Assembly (NCBI RefSeq): GCF_019799965.1
Contig: NZ_JABGCJ010000004.1
Coordinates: 434,001 to 498,000 of the forward strand
Source of the DNA: Modestobacter italicus
GTDB lineage: Bacteria > Actinomycetota > Actinomycetes > Mycobacteriales > Geodermatophilaceae
DNA length: 64,000 nt
Direction of reading: 5' to 3'
The position numbers were made by a program, and so were the translations under genes. Shown in pieces: positions 60,396 to 64,000 of the stretch (position 1 is its first letter; the number at the start of each line of letters is the position of its first letter). The notes beneath the pieces were generated by a model. That model ran no database searches. It was not told where the DNA came from and was given only the letters and a program-made list of their open reading frames with translations.

Positions 60396-61516
60396 CGGAG
60401 GCCTCCCATCGGGGCTGCGGCGCGGGCCGCGGCGAAGCTCGCCGCGGGGCGCGGGGTGGGCAGGAGCCGGGTGATCGCCTCGGCGACCCGCCCGAGGGGC
60501 AGCACCTCGTCGGCGAACCCGGCCTGGGTGACGGCGCCGGGCATGCCCCAGACGACCGAGGTGGCCTGGTCCTGGGCGACGACGGTGCCGCCGGCCTCCC
60601 GGATCTGACCGGCGCCGGTGCGCCCGTCCGAGCCCATGCCGGTGAGCACCACGCCGAGGACCGCACCGTCGTAGGCGGCGACCGCGGAGCGGAACAGCAC
60701 GTCGACGGCCGGGCGGCAGAAGTTCTCCGGCGGGGCCTGGTTGAGCGCCGTGCGCTTGTTCGCGCCGCTGGTGCCCACGGTCAGGTGGAAGTCGCCGGGG
60801 GCGATGTGCACGGTGCCGGGCGCCAGGGGGGTGCCGTCGACGGCCTCGACGACGGTGAGCGCACACAGCCGGTCCAGCCGCTGGGCGAACTGCCGGGTGA
60901 ACACCGGGGGCATGTGCTGCACGAGGAGCACCGGGACGGGCAGCGAGGCCGGCAGCAGCGGCAGCACCTTGGTCAGCGCCTCGGGGCCACCGGTGGAGGA
61001 GCCGATCACCAGGACGGCGGGCTGCTTGGGCGCGCGGGTCCGGGCCGCCGGGGGCCGGACGGCGACCGGCGCGGCGGCCGGGGCCGCGGCGGGGCCGCTG
61101 GTCATCGGCCGGCCGGTGAGGGCCTTGATCTTGGGGACGAGCTGCTGGCGCACGCTCTCCATCGACTGGGCGACGCTGCCGACGTTGGCCGGCTTGGTGA
61201 CGTAGTCGTTGGCGCCGGCGGACAGCGCGTCCAGGGTGGCAGAGGCGCCCCGCTCGGTCAGCGTGCTGAACATGATGATCGGCACCCGGCTGCGCGTGGC
61301 GCGGATGGCGCGGACCGCCTCGATGCCGTTCATGTCCGGCATCTCGATGTCCATGGTGACCAGGTCGGGCTTGAGCTGCTCGAGCTTGCTGACCGCGAGC
61401 CGGCCGTTGGGCGCGGTCCCGACGACCTGGATCATCGGGTCCTCGGACAGCACGTCCGTCACGATCTTGCGGACGACGACGGAGTCGTCGACGACCATCA
61501 CCCTGATCTGTTCCAC
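60392..61516 (-). CDS. cheB: Chemotaxis response regulator / methylesterase CheB
   Basis: A 374-residue protein. The receiver domain (1-125) has Asp10/Asp11, Asp56 (TMDIEMPDMNG) and Lys in YVTKPAN; an Ala/Pro linker follows; the methylesterase domain (about 178-360) has catalytic Ser in GSSTGGPEAL, His in LVQHMPPVFT and Asp in GMGSDGRTG. It removes methyl groups from receptors. GTG 61516 is preceded by GCGGGGG. It is the first gene of the operon, with a sigma-28-type promoter about 50-75 bp upstream. Confidence 0.95.
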   Translation of the reverse strand: MEQIRVMVVDDSVVVRKIVTDVLSEDPMIQVVGTAPNGRLAVSKLEQLKPDLVTMDIEMPDMNGIEAVRAIRATRSRVPIIMFSTLTERGASATLDALSAGANDYVTKPANVGSVAQSMESVRQQLVPKIKALTGRPMTSGPAAAPAAAPVAVRPPAARTRAPKQPAVLVIGSSTGGPEALTKVLPLLPASLPVPVLLVQHMPPVFTRQFAQRLDRLCALTVVEAVDGTPLAPGTVHIAPGDFHLTVGTSGANKRTALNQAPPENFCRPAVDVLFRSAVAAYDGAVLGVVLTGMGSDGRTGAGQIREAGGTVVAQDQATSVVWGMPGAVTQAGFADEVLPLGRVAEAITRLLPTPRPAASFAAARAAAPMGGLR

Positions 61517-61563
61517 ACGTGCCCCCGCTGCCGATGGTCCGGCCGGTGGGCCGCTCCAGACCT

Positions 61564-61591
61564 GTATCGGCATCGACCGCCGGGGCTTGAG
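61564..61591 (-). promoter_or_regulatory. Sigma-28 (FliA/WhiG)-type promoter for the chemotaxis operon
   Basis: On the minus strand CTCAAG (61591-61586) is followed, 14 nt later, by GCCGATAC (61571-61564), matching the flagellar sigma-28 consensus with the -10 sequence GCCGATAN. It lies 48 bp before the cheB start codon. Confidence 0.75.
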
Positions 61592-61626
61592 CGGATTCGG
61601 GCGTGTACTACGGATCTGTGGGCGAC

Positions 61627-62541
61627 TCACCCCGCGAGGGGGAGGGACCTCCCGGTCACCATGGTCCACGGGCCGCCGAGCACGGCCAGCGACTCCTCGT
61701 CCAGCAGGTCGGCCATCGCCAGCCCCTGCACGCAGCCGGCCAGCGCGTTCCACACGCCCTCGGCACCGTCCCGGGCCGAGAAGCCGGCGTCCAGGAAGGC
61801 CGCCACCGTCATCAGCTGGGCCGCGGCGAGGGTGCGGGTGCGACCGGAGACGTGCGCCGCCCAGGCCGCGCCGTGCATCGCGGCGGCCCAGGGGCGCCGC
61901 TGCGCCCGGCTCGCGTCCACGGCCAGTCGCCAGCGCCGGCGGCCGGCCTCGTCGAGGGCGCGGAGCTCGCCGAGCAGCTCCGCCAGGCCGGGCGCCATCG
62001 GGCCGAGGTCGGGCCGGGGGCCGTGCTCCCAGGCGGTGGCGGTCGAGTAGGGGGAGGTGAGCTCCTGGCGGACGGCGACGTCCAGGGCGTCGGCGGCCCA
62101 CCAGCCGGTGGCCGCGTCGGCCAGCACGTCGGCGGCCATCGTCGCCACGGCGGGGTCCAGGTCGGCGACGACGGCGTGCTCGGGGCCCAGCACGTCGTCG
62201 CGGACCAGCCGCTCGAGGGCCGGTGTGTTGCCGATGGTGCCGCGCTCCAGGAGGGCGACCAGCCGGGCCGAGCGGCTGTCCTCGTCGCCGCCCGGGTCGG
62301 TCATGTCCCGCAGCTGCGGGACACCGGCGGCGGCGAGCTCGTGGGCCCGGCGGGCCCGCACGGCCAGCGCTGCCCGCTCGGTGTCCGGTCGGCCGGCGGC
62401 GGGGTGGGCCCCGGCCAGGCGGTGCAGGGTGTCGGCGTCGGCACCGAGGCCGGTCACCAGCACGTCGGCGACCTGCCCGCCGGCGGGCAGTCGGACGAGG
62501 TCGAAGCCGAGCGTCGCAGCGCTGACCAGGGAGTAGGGCAC
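61627..62541 (-). CDS. Hypothetical protein upstream of the chemotaxis operon
   Basis: A 304-residue soluble protein, Ala- and Leu-rich and helical, with no signal peptide or membrane segment. It starts VPYSLVSAATLGFDLVRLP and includes ATGWWAADALDVAVRQEL and RAQRRPWAAAMHGAAWAAHV. I recognise no family. GTG 62541 has CTGGAGG upstream. It sits 110 bp upstream of cheB and downstream of the chemoreceptor gene, on the same strand, so a link to chemotaxis is possible but unproven. Confidence 0.7.
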   Translation of the reverse strand: MPYSLVSAATLGFDLVRLPAGGQVADVLVTGLGADADTLHRLAGAHPAAGRPDTERAALAVRARRAHELAAAGVPQLRDMTDPGGDEDSRSARLVALLERGTIGNTPALERLVRDDVLGPEHAVVADLDPAVATMAADVLADAATGWWAADALDVAVRQELTSPYSTATAWEHGPRPDLGPMAPGLAELLGELRALDEAGRRRWRLAVDASRAQRRPWAAAMHGAAWAAHVSGRTRTLAAAQLMTVAAFLDAGFSARDGAEGVWNALAGCVQGLAMADLLDEESLAVLGGPWTMVTGRSLPLAG

Positions 62542-62652
62542 GTCGCCTCCAGGGAAGTGGTCAGGCCATCGTGCGGCGGCCCCGGTGCACGACGCGACAC
62601 GGAGGTCACCCGCTCGCAGGACAGCGAGCGGGCGACCTGCGCGCGTTCACGT

Positions 62653-62680
62653 CGCACGGTCAGTGCCCGGTGACCGTGCG
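62653..62680 (-). terminator. Hairpin after the chemoreceptor gene
   Basis: CGCACGGTCA (62653-62662) pairs perfectly with TGACCGTGCG (62671-62680) around an 8-nt loop, 14 bp after the receptor stop on the minus strand. Confidence 0.7.
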
Positions 62681-62694
62681 TTCAAACAAGTCGC

Positions 62695-64000
62695 TCAGAA
62701 GGTGAACCGCGCAACGCTCCCCCGCAGGTCACTGGCCATCCGGGACAGCTCGTCGACGGCCTGCCGGGTCTGCCCCAGCGCCTGGGTCGTCGAGGAGGCC
62801 GCGGTCGATACGCCGGTGATGTTCGCGGCGATCTCGGTCGACCCACCCGCGGCCTCCTGCACCGACCGCGACATCTCGTTCGTCGTGGCGGTCTGCTCCT
62901 CCACCGCACTGGCGATCGTCAGCTGGAAGTCGTTGATCGAGCCGATCACCGTCGAGATGCCACCGATCGCGTCGATCGCCTTCGCGGTGTCGCCCTGGAT
63001 GGCCTCCACCCGCCGCGCGATGTCCTCGGTCGCCCGGGCGGTCTCCTGCGCCAGCTCCTTCACCTCGTTGGCCACCACCGCGAAGCCCTTGCCCGCCTCC
63101 CCGGCGCGCGCCGCCTCGATCGTGGCGTTCAGCGCCAGCAGGTTGGTCTGCTCGGCGATGCTGGTGATCGCCTTCACGACCGCGCCGATCTCCTGGCTCG
63201 AGGTCCCCAGCTTGGTGATCGTCGCCGTCGTCTCCTGCGCCTCGGACACCGCCTGGGACGCCACCCGCGCCGCCTCGTTCGCGTTCTGCGAGATCTCCCG
63301 GATCGAGGCCCCCATCTCCTCCGCACCCGCCGCCACCGTCGCCACGTTGCGCGAGACCTCCTCCGCGGCGCTCGAGACGACCCCGGACTGGGCTGACGTC
63401 TCCTCAGCCGAGGCCGAGATCTGCGCCGAGGACGCCGACAGCTCCTCCGACGAGGCCGCCACCGCGTCCGCCGACCCGACGACTGCGGACATCACCGAGC
63501 GCAGGTTCCCCTGGGCCTCGGCCAGCGACGCCGCCATCCGGCCGATCTCGTCCCGCGAGGTGACCTCCGGGGCCACCGTCAGGTCGCCGGTGGCCAGCGC
63601 CTCGACCGACCGCTGGACCGAGGTGACCGTCCGCTTCAGCTGCCGCACCACCACGAAGGCCAGCGCGGCGGCCAGCGCGATGCCCACCACCGCGGTCACG
63701 ATCACCTGGAACGCGAGCCGGCCGGCCAGCTCGGTACCGGCCGCCGCCTCCGCGGCTGCCGCCGCCGCCTCCGCGTCGCTCTCCAGGGCGTACGGGTCCA
63801 TGACCGCGCTGGCCAGCGGCTTCTCCTCGTTGAAGCCGTAGTGCTCGGCGCTCCCGGCGTCGATGGCCGCCAGCTGGCGGTCGGCCTCGGCGTAGTAGGC
63901 CGCGACGGCCGCGGTGAAGTCGGCCCAGGCGTCGTCGTCGGCCTGGTGCCCGTCGTACTCCGCGATCAGCGCCTGGAGGTCGTCCTGACGCTCGGCCAGG
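62695..64000 (-). CDS. Methyl-accepting chemotaxis protein, 5' end outside the window
   Basis: The frame is open to the right edge, giving 434 codons; an internal ATG at 63801 is not the start. The extracytoplasmic part (about 80 residues, [19 protein letters not shown] onward) is followed by one membrane helix ([23 protein letters not shown]), a HAMP domain ([17 protein letters not shown]) and the signalling domain with the hairpin tip [18 protein letters not shown] and [14 protein letters not shown]. The N-terminal ligand region resembles a four-helix bundle sensor. It would dock CheA/CheW, which are not in this window. Confidence 0.93.
   Translation of the reverse strand, partial: LAERQDDLQALIAEYDGHQADDDAWADFTAAVAAYYAEADRQLAAIDAGSAEHYGFNEEKPLASAVMDPYALESDAEAAAAAAEAAAGTELAGRLAFQVIVTAVVGIALAAALAFVVVRQLKRTVTSVQRSVEALATGDLTVAPEVTSRDEIGRMAASLAEAQGNLRSVMSAVVGSADAVAASSEELSASSAQISASAEETSAQSGVVSSAAEEVSRNVATVAAGAEEMGASIREISQNANEAARVASQAVSEAQETTATITKLGTSSQEIGAVVKAITSIAEQTNLLALNATIEAARAGEAGKGFAVVANEVKELAQETARATEDIARRVEAIQGDTAKAIDAIGGISTVIGSINDFQLTIASAVEEQTATTNEMSRSVQEAAGGSTEIAANITGVSTAASSTTQALGQTRQAVDELSRMASDLRGSVARFTF

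Overview
The window is chromosomal DNA of a very GC-rich actinobacterium. Start codons are often GTG, third codon positions are almost all G or C, stops are mostly TGA, and genes are packed with GTGA/ATGA overlaps. The mix of a SigE-type ECF factor, LytR-CpsA-Psr protein, DUF222-HNH gene, large NAD-glutamate dehydrogenase, rhamnose aldolase-dehydrogenase fusion and a chemotaxis operon behind a flagellar-type promoter fits a motile member of the Geodermatophilaceae (Geodermatophilus/Blastococcus/Modestobacter). That placement is inference from gene content; no rRNA or other marker gene is present.

Layout. 1-10.8 kb: end of a protein mannosyltransferase-like gene, RecQ helicase, NodU/CmcH-type carbamoyltransferase, DUF4383 membrane protein, acyl-CoA dehydrogenase, a SigE-family sigma factor with a membrane-anchored partner, a LacI regulator and an aldehyde dehydrogenase. 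10.9-12.6 kb: a small patch of lower-GC genes of mostly unknown function, including a secreted FlhE-like protein. 12.6-20.2 kb: a tripartite tricarboxylate transporter (TctABC) locus with three binding proteins, a LysR regulator and a two-subunit CoA-transferase. 20.2-26.6 kb: L-rhamnose catabolism (rhaB, aldolase-dehydrogenase fusion, rhaI, rhaM) with a divergent LacI regulator that appears to start at CTG. 26.6-29.5 kb: lactate oxidation genes lutABC. 29.5-43.1 kb: envelope, lipid, DNA repair and small-metabolism genes (LCP protein, acyl-ACP desaturase, secreted hydrolase, exonuclease III, DUF222-HNH nuclease with an SOS box, spore-photoproduct-lyase family protein, PP2C phosphatase, YaaA, amidase, non-specific nuclease). 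43.1-52 kb: NAD-glutamate dehydrogenase, two membrane proteins, and an AAA+ ATPase downstream of a perfect SOS box and a strong hairpin. 52-57.8 kb: a PAS-GAF-SpoIIE phosphatase and a C4-dicarboxylate system (dctA divergent from a DcuS/DctS-like kinase and its response regulator). 57.8-64 kb: a chemotaxis operon (cheB, cheR, two cheY, cheX and a second CheX-like gene) behind a sigma-28-type promoter, an unknown protein, and a methyl-accepting chemotaxis protein cut by the window edge.

Together the window describes a motile soil or stone bacterium that scavenges organic acids (Tct, DctA, lactate) and plant sugar (rhamnose). Regulation is mostly local: LacI, LysR and two-component regulators sit divergent from their targets with visible inverted repeats between them. 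Nearly every convergent gene pair ends in a hairpin built around its stop codons. No mobile element, CRISPR array, tRNA or rRNA was found. The items most worth a second look are the SOS-box/hairpin leader of the AAA+ ATPase, the SOS box on the DUF222-HNH start codon, three exact copies of a parS-like 14-mer, the paired CheX-like proteins, the CTG start of the rhamnose regulator, and the structured repeats inside the rhamnose operon.
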